Source: Treponema sp. (GTDB taxonomy: Bacteria > Spirochaetota > Spirochaetia > Treponematales > Breznakiellaceae). Taken from it: a stretch of 36,888 nucleotides of DNA. Shown here piece after piece: positions 16,030-25,039 of the stretch. Numbering within the stretch: the stretch's first letter is position 1; each line of letters opens with the position of its first letter. Below the pieces are notes generated by a model that was given only the letters and a program-made list of their open reading frames with translations, was not told where the DNA came from and did no database searches. The stretch covers positions 1 through 36,888 of the forward strand of contig JAIRYV010000055.1 of assembly GCA_031267685.1 (NCBI GenBank), written 5' to 3'. A program made the translations under genes and the position numbers.

Positions 16030-17166
16030 ATGACTAGACAACGTTTTTATATAAAGATGGCGCTGAGTTCCCTGCTCCGCCGCCGCTCCCGCATGATCGT
16101 GGCGCTATTGGCAGTGGCTGTCGGTGCTACGATACTATCTGGACTTGTTACGATTTACTACGACATACCGAGACAGATGGGGCAGGAGTTCCGCTCTTAT
16201 GGTGCGAATTTTATTATGACGCCTGCAGGGAACGCGGTGTCTATTGATATGGACACGGCGCAGGTTGCGTTGTCCTTCATTCCTGCAGCAAACTTTGTAG
16301 GCGCCGCTCCTTATCGTTACCGGATGGTGAAGGTGAACGAACAGCCTTTCATGGCAGCCGGCACCGACTTGGACGAGGCGCGGAAGACAAGCCCGTATTG
16401 GTTCGTATCTGGGCATTGGCCACAAGCATCAGGCGAGGCGCTGATTGGTCAGGAAGTGGCGGACACGATACGGCTTTCCCCCGGCAGCGTATTTACGATA
16501 ACGGGAAGCGCCTTGTCTGGCGAGGCGTTTAGCCGCGACTTCGTTGTTTCGGGCGTGATGCAGTCAGGCGGGACCGAGGAGGCGTTCATCTTCATGGACC
16601 TGGAGGATTTGGAAGCGATGATTGGCGACAGCGGCAAGATTGACGTGCTTGAATGTAGCGTTTCCGCGACTGCTGACACGCTGGAAGCCCTTGCCGCCAC
16701 AATAAGCGCGGAACTGAGCGGGGTAAGCCCTCGTCTGGTGAAGCGTCTGACCGAATCCGAGGGAACCGTGCTTGCTAAGCTACAGGTCTTGGTGTATCTG
16801 GTAACGGCGATTGTCTTGCTCCTCATCATGATCTGCGTGGCAACCACGATGATGGCGGTTGTGGCAGAACGACGCAAGGAGATCGGACTTCGGAAAACAT
16901 TGGGAGCCTCGAATGTCAGCCTTGCGGCGGAGTTTTTGGGCGAAGGTGTGTTCATCGGCGGTTTCGGCGGGCTTCTTGGCGCTGTTTTTGGCTTTATATT
17001 CGCGCAAGGCGTGGCGTTCAGTGTGTTTAACCGCTCCGTCAACTTCCTGCTCCCGCTTGCGCCGCTTACAGTGCTTGCCTCTATCGTGATTACTGGCATA
17101 GCCTGCATCATACCGGTTCGCAACGCCACAGAAGTTGACCCTGCCATAGTTTTGCGCGGTGAATGA
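16030..17166 (+). CDS. MacB/FtsX-type ABC transporter permease 2
   Basis: A 378-residue partner of the preceding permease with the same layout: RSRMIVALLAVAVGATILSG as first helix, a periplasmic core, then three helices with VVAERRKEIGLRKTLGASN as the coupling segment. I chose the ATG at 16030, which has an AAGGTG-like site upstream. An in-frame TTG 16 codons earlier has no such site. The two permeases are clearly paralogous in their helices but differ in the extracytoplasmic core, which suggests an asymmetric complex. Confidence 0.85.
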   Translation: MTRQRFYIKMALSSLLRRRSRMIVALLAVAVGATILSGLVTIYYDIPRQMGQEFRSYGANFIMTPAGNAVSIDMDTAQVALSFIPAANFVGAAPYRYRMVKVNEQPFMAAGTDLDEARKTSPYWFVSGHWPQASGEALIGQEVADTIRLSPGSVFTITGSALSGEAFSRDFVVSGVMQSGGTEEAFIFMDLEDLEAMIGDSGKIDVLECSVSATADTLEALAATISAELSGVSPRLVKRLTESEGTVLAKLQVLVYLVTAIVLLLIMICVATTMMAVVAERRKEIGLRKTLGASNVSLAAEFLGEGVFIGGFGGLLGAVFGFIFAQGVAFSVFNRSVNFLLPLAPLTVLASIVITGIACIIPVRNATEVDPAIVLRGE

Positions 17167-17250
17167 GGCAAAGCTTTTCACGGGCGCGTCCTGAACGTCC
17201 TGAAAAAGACGCAAGAGTGGCCCGTATTCTTGTTTAAGGGGAGTGATTAT

Positions 17251-17916
17251 ATGGATTTACTGGAGTTAAAAGATGTTTCAAAGGTCTATGGGCAGCTCAA
17301 GGCGCTGCAAAACATCAATCTGACGGTGAAACAGGGCGAATGGCTTGCCATCATGGGGCCTTCAGGCTCTGGAAAAACCACCATGATGAACATCGTGGGG
17401 TGCATGGACAAGCCTTCATCCGGTGAAGTGATTCTTGATGGCGCAAATATTTCCCGTGAGAGCGCGCGAAACCTCACGACTATCCGCCGGGACAAGATTG
17501 GACTGATTTTTCAGCAGTTCCATTTGGTAAACTATCTGACTGCTCTGGAGAACGTGATGGTTGCACAGTATTATCACAGTATGCCTGACGAAAAGGAGGC
17601 CATGGATGCCCTAGAACGGGTGGGACTTGCCTCCCGCGCACGGCATCTCCCCAGTCAGCTTTCCGGCGGAGAGCAGCAGCGGGTCTGTATTGCCCGTGCG
17701 CTCATCAATTATCCCATGCTTATACTGGCGGACGAGCCAACCGGGAACCTCGACGAGGCTAACGAGCGGCTTGTCATTGATATTTTCAAGAAACTGCACG
17801 CAGAGGGCAGCACGATCGTTGTAGTAACGCACGATCCTGAAGTCGCCGAAGACGCCGAACGCACTGTTGTGCTTGAACATGGGCGGATAGCACGTATTAT
17901 TGGAAAAGGAGCGTAG
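17251..17916 (+). CDS. ABC transporter ATP-binding protein (LolD/MacB type)
   Basis: A 221-residue ATPase that powers the two MacB-like permeases. Walker A is GPSGSGKTT (36-44), the signature LSGGEQQ (137-143), Walker B LILADEP (157-163) followed by TGNLDE, and the switch His184 in VVTHD. Sequence and length fit the LolD/MacB subfamily. GGGGAG lies seven bases before the ATG at 17251; a start seven codons upstream is less well placed. The next gene begins six bases after the stop, so the ATPase and the flavin lipoprotein are tightly linked. Confidence 0.9.
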   Translation: MDLLELKDVSKVYGQLKALQNINLTVKQGEWLAIMGPSGSGKTTMMNIVGCMDKPSSGEVILDGANISRESARNLTTIRRDKIGLIFQQFHLVNYLTALENVMVAQYYHSMPDEKEAMDALERVGLASRARHLPSQLSGGEQQRVCIARALINYPMLILADEPTGNLDEANERLVIDIFKKLHAEGSTIVVVTHDPEVAEDAERTVVLEHGRIARIIGKGA

Positions 17917-17922
17917 AGAAAA

Positions 17923-18345
17923 ATGACTAAGGGTACAACATATCTTTGGGTTGTGGGGCTTTTCGTACTGACGCTGCTCACAGCCTGCGAAAAAGGCGGG
18001 TATAAAGACGGCGTCTACACCGGACAGAGCAACGCGGACGACACAGGCGCATGGGGCGAGGTAACCCTCACTATCACAAGTGGGCGTATCAGCAGCTGCC
18101 AGTTCATCACCCTGCAAAAGGATGGAACAGTTAAAGGCGAAGACTACGGCAAAGTGAATGGCGAGATTGCCAATCAGGATTTTTATAACAAGGCGCAACT
18201 TGCCGTCCACGCTATGGAGGAATACGCCCGCTCCTACGTCCAAAGCGGCGACCTAAGCAAGGTAGACGCCATAAGCGGAGCGACAATAGCCTTTAACCAG
18301 TTTAACGAAGCTGTGGAACTTGCGTTAGAACAAGCGAAAAACTGA
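17923..18345 (+). CDS. FMN-binding domain lipoprotein
   Basis: A 140-residue lipoprotein with lipobox LLTAC (Cys22) and an FMN-binding domain of the NqrC/RnfG type. The C-terminal DAISGAT carries the Ser-Gly-Ala-Thr motif in which Thr (121) is esterified to FMN by ApbE. GVYTGQSNADDTGAWGEVTL is the typical start of the domain. It should therefore be a flavinylated, membrane-anchored electron carrier on the outer face of the cytoplasmic membrane. Its place at the end of the DUF2318/ABC cassette and before feoAB suggests that it delivers electrons for iron reduction (inference). No apbE is seen in the window. Confidence 0.85.
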   Translation: MTKGTTYLWVVGLFVLTLLTACEKGGYKDGVYTGQSNADDTGAWGEVTLTITSGRISSCQFITLQKDGTVKGEDYGKVNGEIANQDFYNKAQLAVHAMEEYARSYVQSGDLSKVDAISGATIAFNQFNEAVELALEQAKN

Positions 18346-18371
18346 GAAGAAGACAGCGAGTGCGTATGAAA

Positions 18372-18393
18372 GGCGGCGATAAAACGCCGCTTT
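18372..18393 (+). terminator. weak intrinsic terminator
   Basis: GCGGCG (18373-18378) pairs with CGCCGC (18385-18390) around a six-base loop and is followed by TTTGCT. The stem is strong but the T-tract is short. It separates the flavin/ABC cassette from feoAB, possibly allowing partial read-through. Confidence 0.5.
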
Positions 18394-18408
18394 GCTATCT
18401 ATGCGCCT

Positions 18409-18437
18409 TTGACAGTAGAAGAATCCAGCGATGATAA
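18409..18437 (+). promoter_or_regulatory. feoAB promoter
   Basis: Perfect TTGACA (18409-18414), a 17-bp spacer and TGATAA (18432-18437). A start near 18444 gives a leader of about 28 nt with AGGAGG before the GTG of feoA. No clear Fur or DtxR box was recognised. Confidence 0.6.
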
Positions 18438-18471
18438 GTAAGATCATAATTGTAACAAAGAGGAGGAAGAT

Positions 18472-18699
18472 GTGAAGACACTTAAAGACGTGGAGACCGG
18501 CAAAAAAGTTACTGTCGTGAAACTGCACGGAGAAGGGGCGCTCAAGAGACGCATCATGGACATGGGCATCACGCGGGAAACGGAGATACTCATGCGAAAA
18601 GTTGCCCCGCTTGGCGATCCTATTGAGATCACCGTGCGGGGTTATGAACTCAGTCTGCGTAAAGCAGATATCGACATCATCGAAGTTAAGGAGATATGA
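18472..18699 (+). CDS. feoA: FeoA, ferrous iron transport accessory protein
   Basis: A 75-residue SH3-like protein that binds FeoB and modulates Fe(II) uptake. Family features are VVKLHGEGALKRRIMDMGIT, VAPLGDPIEITVRGYELSLR and the closing strand IDIIEV. It starts with GTG, supported by AGGAGG about six bases upstream. The next gene, feoB, begins 3 bp after its stop. Confidence 0.93.
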   Translation: MKTLKDVETGKKVTVVKLHGEGALKRRIMDMGITRETEILMRKVAPLGDPIEITVRGYELSLRKADIDIIEVKEI

Positions 18700-18702
18700 A
18701 CA

Positions 18703-20946
18703 ATGGCGCTCAAGATAGCTCTTGCGGGCAACCCGAATAGCGGGAAAACAACACTGTTTAATCTACTCACCGGTTCTAACCAGTTCGTGGGGAACTGGCC
18801 TGGGGTTACGGTGGAGAAAAAAGAAGGACGGCTCAAGGGGAATAAGGATGTTACGGTTATAGACCTGCCGGGCATCTATTCCCTTTCCCCCTATTCCCTT
18901 GAGGAAGTGATAGCACGGAACTACCTCCTTGAGGAAAAGCCAGACTGTCTACTGAACATCATCGACGGCACAAACCTTGAACGAAACCTCTTTCTGACAA
19001 CTCAGTTGCTTGAAATGGGAATACCAGTAGTTGCGGTGGTCAATATGATTGATGCAGTAGAAAAAAATGGCGATACTATCAACCTAAGGGCCATGGAGAA
19101 GAGTCTCGCCTGCCCGGTTCTCGCAGTTTCCGCGTTAAAAGGCACGGGTATCAGTGAAGCGATTGATAAAACACTCGCCCTTGCCGAAAAAGGAAGCCCT
19201 CCAAGCCCACCAGTGAAGTTTTCTCCACCAATCGAGGAGGCACTTACCGCAATTACGTCGCTTATGGACAAAGTTGACCAGAAAGACCTACGGTTTTACA
19301 GCATCAAAACCCTGGAGAAAGACGAAAAGTTCGCTGAAAAGCACTGTTTCCCTAACACAGCTCAGTTTATCACCGCCGCAGAACAGAAACTCGATGACGA
19401 CCCCGAGAGCGCCATCACTGAAGAACGCTACCGGTTCATTGATTCTATTATCAAGCACATTCTGAAAAAGAATCCACGCAATCAGGCATCGATCTCCGAC
19501 CGTATCGACGCAATTGTAACAAACCGCTTGCTTGCCCTGCCCATCTTTGCCCTCATCATCTTCATCATCTACTTCGTTTCAGTAAGCACGGTTGGCGCTT
19601 GGGTAACTGACTGGACCAACGACGGCTTATTTGGTGAGGGCTGGCACTTCAGCGGTGGGCGCGAATATGCGGCAGCGGTCGAAGCATTTGACGCTGCGGG
19701 GGAGCCTGCGGCTGATGAACCCACACCGCAAGATTACGGCATCTGGGTTCCGGGAATACCCGTGATCATTGGCTCGTGGCTTGAGGCCATAGGCACGGCA
19801 GACTGGCTAAACGCGCTGATTCTTGACGGCATTGTAGCAGGTGTAGGCGCAGTGCTGGGCTTTGTGCCACAGATGCTCGTACTGTTCATGTTTCTGGCAG
19901 CACTTGAAGCCTGCGGGTACATGGCGCGGATCGCCTTCATCCTCGACCGTATCTTCCGTCGCTTTGGTCTATCCGGCAGAAGCTTTATATCCATGCTCAT
20001 TGGCACTGGCTGCGGCATACCGGGCATCATGGCCTCCAGAACCATTGAAAACGAGAAAGACCGCCGCATGACCATTATCACCACAACCTTCATGCCCTGC
20101 GGCGCAAAACTCCCGATCATCGCGCTGATAGCAGGGGCAGTCATGGGCGGCGTATGGTGGGTCGCGCCCAGCGCCTACTTCATGGGCATCATCTCAGTCA
20201 TTATCTCTGGCATCATGCTCAAAAAGACAAAAATCTTTGTCGGCGACATATCACCCTTTGTTATGGAACTCCCAGCCTACCGCCTACCCACGATTACCAA
20301 TGTTTTGCGGAGTATGTGGGAGCGCGGCTGGTCATTTATCAAAAAGGCAGGGAGCGTGATTCTACTCTCAGCAGTTCTGATCTGGTTCCTGTCCAGCTTT
20401 GGCTTCACTGACAATAGCTTTGGCATGGTTGATGACCTTAACAACGGTTTACTTGCCCTCATCGGCAGCGCAATCGCCTGGATATTTTCTCCACTCGGCT
20501 TTGGCTCGTGGGATGCTGTTGTTGCCACGATTACAGGTCTCATTGCCAAAGAAAACGTAGTTGGCACAATGGGCGTTTTGTACGGCTTTGCCGAAGTTAG
20601 CGAAGAAGGCCAAGAGATGTGGGGCATATTCGCCTCGCGCTTCACCCCATTGTCTGCTTACACCTTCCTAGTCTTCAACCTTTACTGCCCCCCATGCTTT
20701 GCCGCCATGGGTGCGATTCGCCGTGAGATGAACAACGCAAAGTGGACAGCCTTTGCCATTGGCTACCAGCTCATCTACGGCTATACCATTGCGCTTATCA
20801 TCTACCAGCTCGGCAGCCTCTTCACGGGCAACGGCTTTAGCATTGGAACAGTTGCCGGATTCGCAGCGCTGGGTCTGATTATCTTCATGCTCTTACGGAA
20901 ACCCACCCATTCTGGCGGAACCTTCAGCGCAGACAATAGCATATAG
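18703..20946 (+). CDS. feoB: FeoB, ferrous iron transporter
   Basis: A 747-residue inner-membrane Fe(II) transporter with an N-terminal GTPase domain: G1 GNPNSGKTT (9-17), G3 DLPG, G4 NMID. A helical spacer follows, then a membrane domain with the two Gate regions, including IGTGCGIPG and LYCPPCFAAMG. The segment between the first membrane helices (about residues 315-345) is hydrophilic and acidic. AAGGAG lies nine bases before the ATG. It forms an operon with feoA upstream and a Cys-rich partner downstream. Confidence 0.95.
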   Translation: MALKIALAGNPNSGKTTLFNLLTGSNQFVGNWPGVTVEKKEGRLKGNKDVTVIDLPGIYSLSPYSLEEVIARNYLLEEKPDCLLNIIDGTNLERNLFLTTQLLEMGIPVVAVVNMIDAVEKNGDTINLRAMEKSLACPVLAVSALKGTGISEAIDKTLALAEKGSPPSPPVKFSPPIEEALTAITSLMDKVDQKDLRFYSIKTLEKDEKFAEKHCFPNTAQFITAAEQKLDDDPESAITEERYRFIDSIIKHILKKNPRNQASISDRIDAIVTNRLLALPIFALIIFIIYFVSVSTVGAWVTDWTNDGLFGEGWHFSGGREYAAAVEAFDAAGEPAADEPTPQDYGIWVPGIPVIIGSWLEAIGTADWLNALILDGIVAGVGAVLGFVPQMLVLFMFLAALEACGYMARIAFILDRIFRRFGLSGRSFISMLIGTGCGIPGIMASRTIENEKDRRMTIITTTFMPCGAKLPIIALIAGAVMGGVWWVAPSAYFMGIISVIISGIMLKKTKIFVGDISPFVMELPAYRLPTITNVLRSMWERGWSFIKKAGSVILLSAVLIWFLSSFGFTDNSFGMVDDLNNGLLALIGSAIAWIFSPLGFGSWDAVVATITGLIAKENVVGTMGVLYGFAEVSEEGQEMWGIFASRFTPLSAYTFLVFNLYCPPCFAAMGAIRREMNNAKWTAFAIGYQLIYGYTIALIIYQLGSLFTGNGFSIGTVAGFAALGLIIFMLLRKPTHSGGTFSADNSI

Positions 20947-20986
20947 GCCAATACTTGAATCTAACTCTATAAGAAGGTATATATTT

Positions 20987-21160
20987 ATGGAAGAATTTCT
21001 TACAACAAACGGTTCAACCATCATTGTTGGCGCGATTGTTTTTGGCGCACTCATCTTTGTGCTAGTGCGGACTATACGGAACTATCGGCAGGGACGTTCT
21101 GCCTGTGGGTGTAGCGGATGTAACAAGTGTACCGCACAAACCACCAAAACAAACAAATAA
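20987..21160 (+). CDS. FeoB-associated Cys-rich membrane protein
   Basis: A 57-residue protein with one N-terminal membrane helix (IIVGAIVFGALIFVLVRTI) and a short tail containing CGCSGCNKC (residues 40-48). This matches the small FeoB-associated Cys-rich family often found directly after feoB, which may take the place of FeoC. AAGAAGG lies about eight bases before the ATG. The four cysteines could bind iron or an Fe-S cluster; the function is not established. Confidence 0.85.
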   Translation: MEEFLTTNGSTIIVGAIVFGALIFVLVRTIRNYRQGRSACGCSGCNKCTAQTTKTNK

Positions 21161-21199
21161 TCGTATTAACCGTACTATTGAAGGGTGATTAGATACATA

Positions 21200-21280
21200 T
21201 AAGGAGGGGGAAGTCTCCCCCTCGCTTCGGTCTTACGCCCTCCGCTTCCCCCTCTGCGGGGGTTTACCACCCCCGCAACG
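21200..21280. other. GC-rich region with competing hairpins
   Basis: GAGGGGG (21204-21210) can pair locally with CCCCCTC (21217-21223). The slightly longer GAGGGGGAAG (21204-21213) can instead pair with CTTCCCCCTC (21245-21254), ten perfect pairs. A third hairpin TGCGGGGGT/ACCCCCGCA (21255-21263 with 21269-21277) follows with a 5-nt loop. The base composition is much more GC-rich than the neighbours. It lies 40 bp after the feo operon and has no T-run. Confidence 0.6.
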
Positions 21281-21402
21281 CCCCCGGCGTCATCGTCATG
21301 CGCAACGATAAAGGCTATATCAGCAAGAATTTTATTAGATTCCGTTACAATATCATCATGCAATGAAAAAGCTACTCATAGATAAACAGTGATATAGGAT
21401 TG
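21281..21402. other. intergenic spacer before the minisatellite
   Basis: I see no gene or clear signal here. A minus-strand open frame crosses it but has no ribosome-binding site and runs through the hairpin region. Confidence 0.35.
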
Positions 21403-21837
21403 ATGAAGTATAGCGTTAACGGGAACAGAAGAAATGGGGATGGGAACAGAAGAAATGGGGATGGGAACAGAAGAAATGGGGATGGGAACAGAAGAAATGG
21501 GGATGGGAACAGAAGAAATGGGGATGGGAACAGAAGAAATGGGGATGGGAACAATAGCGATATGGACGGGAACAGAAGAAATGTGGGCGGGAATAGAAAC
21601 TCCGGCGACAGGAACAATGGCAATGTGAACGGGAATAATGGCGATATGGACAGGAGCAGAAACTCCGGCGATGGGAATAATGGCGATATGGGCGGGAGCA
21701 GAAACTCCGGCGATGGGAACAATGGCGATATGGACAGGAACAATGGCGATATGGGCGGGAATAGAAACTCCGGCGATGGGAACAATGGCAATGTGAACGG
21801 GAACGGAGACGCGAGGGAGACGGTAAAACATGGGTGA
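21403..21837 (+). repeat. 21-bp minisatellite, stop-free in several frames
   Basis: Six perfect 21-bp units containing GGGAACAGAAGAAATGG (21421-21546) are followed by about 260 bp of degenerate 18-24-bp units (GGGAACAATGGCGATATGG and similar) to about 21810. On the plus strand it could encode a 145-residue Asn/Gly-rich protein (GNRRNGD repeats) starting at 21403. No good ribosome-binding site precedes it, there is no signal peptide, and long open frames also exist in other frames and on the minus strand. I treat it as a minisatellite, with coding possible but not favoured. Confidence 0.7.
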
Positions 21838-21899
21838 AAGCCCAGTCGTCCGTAAAACGGAAAAACCCGCGATGGAGAAAAATTGTGTTTATATACCAC

Positions 21900-21928
21900 T
21901 AGACAAAACTATGTGGGTATGTCATAGT
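21900..21928 (+). promoter_or_regulatory. purB promoter, possibly leaderless
   Basis: TAGACA (21900-21905), a 17-bp spacer and CATAGT (21923-21928), with only five bases before the ATG at 21934. There is no Shine-Dalgarno sequence, which fits a leaderless transcript. Confidence 0.45.
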
Positions 21929-21933
21929 TATTT

Positions 21934-23427
21934 ATGGAAAATAGAAGTATCTTTCGTAACATTTCTCCCCTTGACCACCGTTATTCGCTGTCTGAAGATG
22001 GCCTTTTTGACTCACTGACGCCATGGCTTTCCGAAGAAGCGTCTATCACGGCTTGTGTTAAGGCTGAAATCGCCCTCATCATCGCCCACCTTACTGTTCG
22101 TGGTCAGCTTACGCCTGAACTAAGAGCTGTGCTGGAAACAGTGGCGGACGCGGTTGACCCAGCTGAGGTGTATGCTGAGGAGGTAAAGACTAGGCACAAC
22201 ATTCGCGCACTGGTGAATGTACTGAAACAAAAAGTGCCGCCGGACATCGCGCCGTTGGTACATCTGGGCGCTACCAGCGTTGATATTCTCGACACCAGCC
22301 TATCGTATCGAGTGCGCGGGGTTATGCGGAAGCTTGTATTGCCTCTCCTGCGTAAACTTGAGAACCTGCTTTGTACCTTTGTCGAACAGGAGGCTGAAAC
22401 CCCACAGGTAGGCCGCACTCACGGACAGCACGCGGTTCCTATCACCGTGGGCTTTGCCTTTGCCGAGTATGTGTCGCGGCTGGGGAAGTCCATCATCGAG
22501 ATAGAGCGCCTCGCGGCCCAGCTTAAAGGTAAACTTGCCGGCGCAGTGGGTGCGTATAACGCCACGAGTATGCTCGTCCATGATCCTGAAGAACTGGAGT
22601 GCATCTACCTTGCGGAGCTTGGCCTTGAGCCATCGGAACATTCTACTCAGCTTGTTGAGCCTGAATATCTTCTGCGCCTACTACTTGAATGTAACGTGGC
22701 TTTTGGAATCATCGCTAATCTTGCCGACGACCTGCGTAACCTCCAGAGGAGTGAAATTGGCGAACTGCATGAAGGTTTTAGCGCTGAACAGGTTGGCTCG
22801 TCAACCATGCCTCAGAAGCGCAATCCGTGGAACAGTGAACATGTCAAAAGTCTCTGGAAGGAGTTTATGCCACGAGTGCAGACCTTTTTCATGGACCAGA
22901 TAAGCGAACATCAGCGCGATCTTTCTAACTCGGCAAGTCAGCGTTTCATTGCTGAATACATCACTGGTTTTTGCCTCGCGGTGAGTCGTATGACATCTGT
23001 TATGAAAACCTTGAGCACGGATCGGGAACGGCTCATGGCCAATCTGCGCGGCGGCGGTATCGTGGGCGGAGTGCTTGCTGAGCCAGCCTACATTCTGCTC
23101 GCGGAAACTGGGGTGTCAGATGCCCACGAGGTGATCCGCAAGATCACGCTGACCGCTGAAAAGGAGCGCCTGAGCTTTGCTGAGGCGATTGCCCGTGAGC
23201 CGGACGTGTTAGCGCGTATCAGCGGAAAGATGGTGGAACTTGGAATCAGCCAAAGTGCCTCTGTTGCTGATACACTTGCATTTTTCACAAAGCCTGAGCA
23301 ATACTGTGGTCTCGCGGTCAAGAAGGCGCGGGAAATCGCCGCTAAGTATCGCAAGCTGATGGAACAAAAACCCTTGCCACGAAGAAGCAAGGTCGCACTT
23401 TATGCGGTGGGCGCTGGGGCGCCATAA
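21934..23427 (+). CDS. purB: adenylosuccinate lyase
   Basis: Cleaves adenylosuccinate to AMP and fumarate, and SAICAR to AICAR where the full purine pathway exists. The 497-residue protein belongs to the fumarase/aspartase superfamily: ETKTRHNIRA-like EVKTRHNIRAL (83-93), the active-site GRTHGQHAVP (160-169) and the flexible signature loop GSSTMPQKRNP (288-298) with the catalytic serine. Its start, MENRSIFRNISPLDHRYS, fits the family. It is followed by guaB 54 bp later, so the two enzymes that steer purines to AMP and GMP are together. Confidence 0.93.
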   Translation: MENRSIFRNISPLDHRYSLSEDGLFDSLTPWLSEEASITACVKAEIALIIAHLTVRGQLTPELRAVLETVADAVDPAEVYAEEVKTRHNIRALVNVLKQKVPPDIAPLVHLGATSVDILDTSLSYRVRGVMRKLVLPLLRKLENLLCTFVEQEAETPQVGRTHGQHAVPITVGFAFAEYVSRLGKSIIEIERLAAQLKGKLAGAVGAYNATSMLVHDPEELECIYLAELGLEPSEHSTQLVEPEYLLRLLLECNVAFGIIANLADDLRNLQRSEIGELHEGFSAEQVGSSTMPQKRNPWNSEHVKSLWKEFMPRVQTFFMDQISEHQRDLSNSASQRFIAEYITGFCLAVSRMTSVMKTLSTDRERLMANLRGGGIVGGVLAEPAYILLAETGVSDAHEVIRKITLTAEKERLSFAEAIAREPDVLARISGKMVELGISQSASVADTLAFFTKPEQYCGLAVKKAREIAAKYRKLMEQKPLPRRSKVALYAVGAGAP

Positions 23428-23481
23428 CACCGCGAACTAAGCGAGTGCGTGGAGAGAAACAAATATACAAGGAGATAAATC

Positions 23482-24918
23482 ATGTTTAACGAAGCTTATT
23501 CTTATGACGATGTTCTTTTACTGCCCGGTTATTCCGAGATCCTGCCCAAAGACTGCGACGTTCACGCTACGCTTTGTGCGGATATTACTCTTAATGCGCC
23601 TATCATTTCAGCGGCAATGGATACGGTAACCGAGGAGAAGCTGGCTATTGCCATTGCGCTTGAGGGTGGTTCCGGTGTTATACACCGGAACTTGAGTCCA
23701 GAGGAACAGGCCAGACAGGTGGTACATGTCAAGCGTTATCTTAACTGGATCATCGAGGAGCCGGTTACTGTTGGCGCAGACGCAAAGATTCGAGACGTAA
23801 AGCTCGCCATGTCCCGCTTTAACGTATCTGGGATGCCGGTCCTGGACATTAACGGCAAGTTACTGGGAATAATCACCGGCCGTGATCTGCGTTTTTGTAC
23901 TGACGACTCCCTTTCAGTTACGGACGTGATGACACAAGAGGTGATTGTTGAGCAAGGTGAGCCATCCACGGCGAGCGCACGGGCGAAGTTTGACCAGAAT
24001 CGCGTTGAAAAATTGCCGGTTGTTGATAACAATGGCTGCCTCACCGGACTGATTACGGTGAAGGACATGGAGAAACGCGACAAGTTTCCCAACGCGGCCA
24101 CTGACAAGAGCGGCAAGCTCATTGTAGGCGCGGCAGTGTCTCCGCAGGACTTCCTCGTTCGTATGCCACTCCTCAAAAACGCCAAGGTGGATTATGTAGT
24201 GCTTGATACTGCGCATGGCGATTCTAAAAATGTGATGGATGCGATTCGTAACATTAAATACAAATTCAGCGTTCCGGTGATTGGTGGTAATGTTACGTCA
24301 AAAGAAGGAACGCGTCGTCTGATCGAAGCTGGTGCGGATGCGGTCAAGGTGGGCATTGGCCCCGGTTCTATTTGCACGACCCGCATAGTGGCTGGTGTTG
24401 GCGTGCCACAGTTTACAGCGGTCTGGGACTGTGCTGAGGAAGCTGCCAAGTCTGGCATCCCCATCATTGCTGATGGCGGTATCAAGTTCTCTGGCGACAT
24501 CACCAAAGCCATTGGCGCTGGCGCTAATGTTGTGATGATTGGAAACCTCTTCGCTGGTCTGCGGGAAGCTCCGGGCAGGGAAATCATCTTTGACGGCCGT
24601 ATCTACAAGGAATACCGAGGCATGGGCAGTATGGGCGCGATCCATGACGGCTCAGCGGATCGCTATCAGATCACCAAAGACGAAAAGCCTGTGCCCGAAG
24701 GCATTGAGGGTCGTGTCCCTTACAAAGGCGAACTGCGCGACTACCTCCATCAGCTTATTTCCGGCCTTCGTAAGGGCATGGGCTACTGTGGTTGTGAGAA
24801 CATTGAAGAACTCAAGCGCTATCGCAACTTTGTGAAGATCACTGCCGCGGGCCTGCGCGAAAGTCACGCTCATGATGTAACCATTACCCAAGAAGCTCCG
24901 AACTACTCCCGAAGTTAG
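23482..24918 (+). CDS. guaB: IMP dehydrogenase
   Basis: Oxidises IMP to XMP with NAD+, the first committed step to GMP. The 478-residue protein has an (alpha/beta)8 barrel interrupted by two CBS domains (about residues 90-200: [20 protein letters not shown] and [11 protein letters not shown]). The catalytic Cys298 lies in [11 protein letters not shown], and the flap is around [16 protein letters not shown] lies seven bases before the ATG. The C-terminus ends shortly after the flap region, normal for the family. Confidence 0.95.
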   Translation: MFNEAYSYDDVLLLPGYSEILPKDCDVHATLCADITLNAPIISAAMDTVTEEKLAIAIALEGGSGVIHRNLSPEEQARQVVHVKRYLNWIIEEPVTVGADAKIRDVKLAMSRFNVSGMPVLDINGKLLGIITGRDLRFCTDDSLSVTDVMTQEVIVEQGEPSTASARAKFDQNRVEKLPVVDNNGCLTGLITVKDMEKRDKFPNAATDKSGKLIVGAAVSPQDFLVRMPLLKNAKVDYVVLDTAHGDSKNVMDAIRNIKYKFSVPVIGGNVTSKEGTRRLIEAGADAVKVGIGPGSICTTRIVAGVGVPQFTAVWDCAEEAAKSGIPIIADGGIKFSGDITKAIGAGANVVMIGNLFAGLREAPGREIIFDGRIYKEYRGMGSMGAIHDGSADRYQITKDEKPVPEGIEGRVPYKGELRDYLHQLISGLRKGMGYCGCENIEELKRYRNFVKITAAGLRESHAHDVTITQEAPNYSRS

Positions 24919-24996
24919 GCGCTTTTCATGGTGAAGGAGGCATGAGCGCTGACTTTCGCGCGTGTGGCGTCTGCTATGGTTCCTGTGCGGATGTTT

Positions 24997-25039
24997 GCAA
25001 ACCAAGAAGGTAATCACTTAAATAACTTTCTTGGTTTGC
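24997..25039 (-). terminator. palindrome spanning the 3' end of the MATE gene
   Basis: GCAAACCAAGAA (24997-25008) is the exact complement of TTCTTGGTTTGC (25028-25039). The right arm is part of the MATE coding sequence and the loop contains its stop codon. It lies between two convergent genes and could end or stabilise transcripts from both sides. No long T-run is present. Confidence 0.45.

Noticed and set aside
21372-21899. Minus-strand Pro/Phe-rich frame through the 21-bp repeat
   Set aside because: It is a by-product of a stop-free repeat, lacks a start signal and has no family match that I can see.
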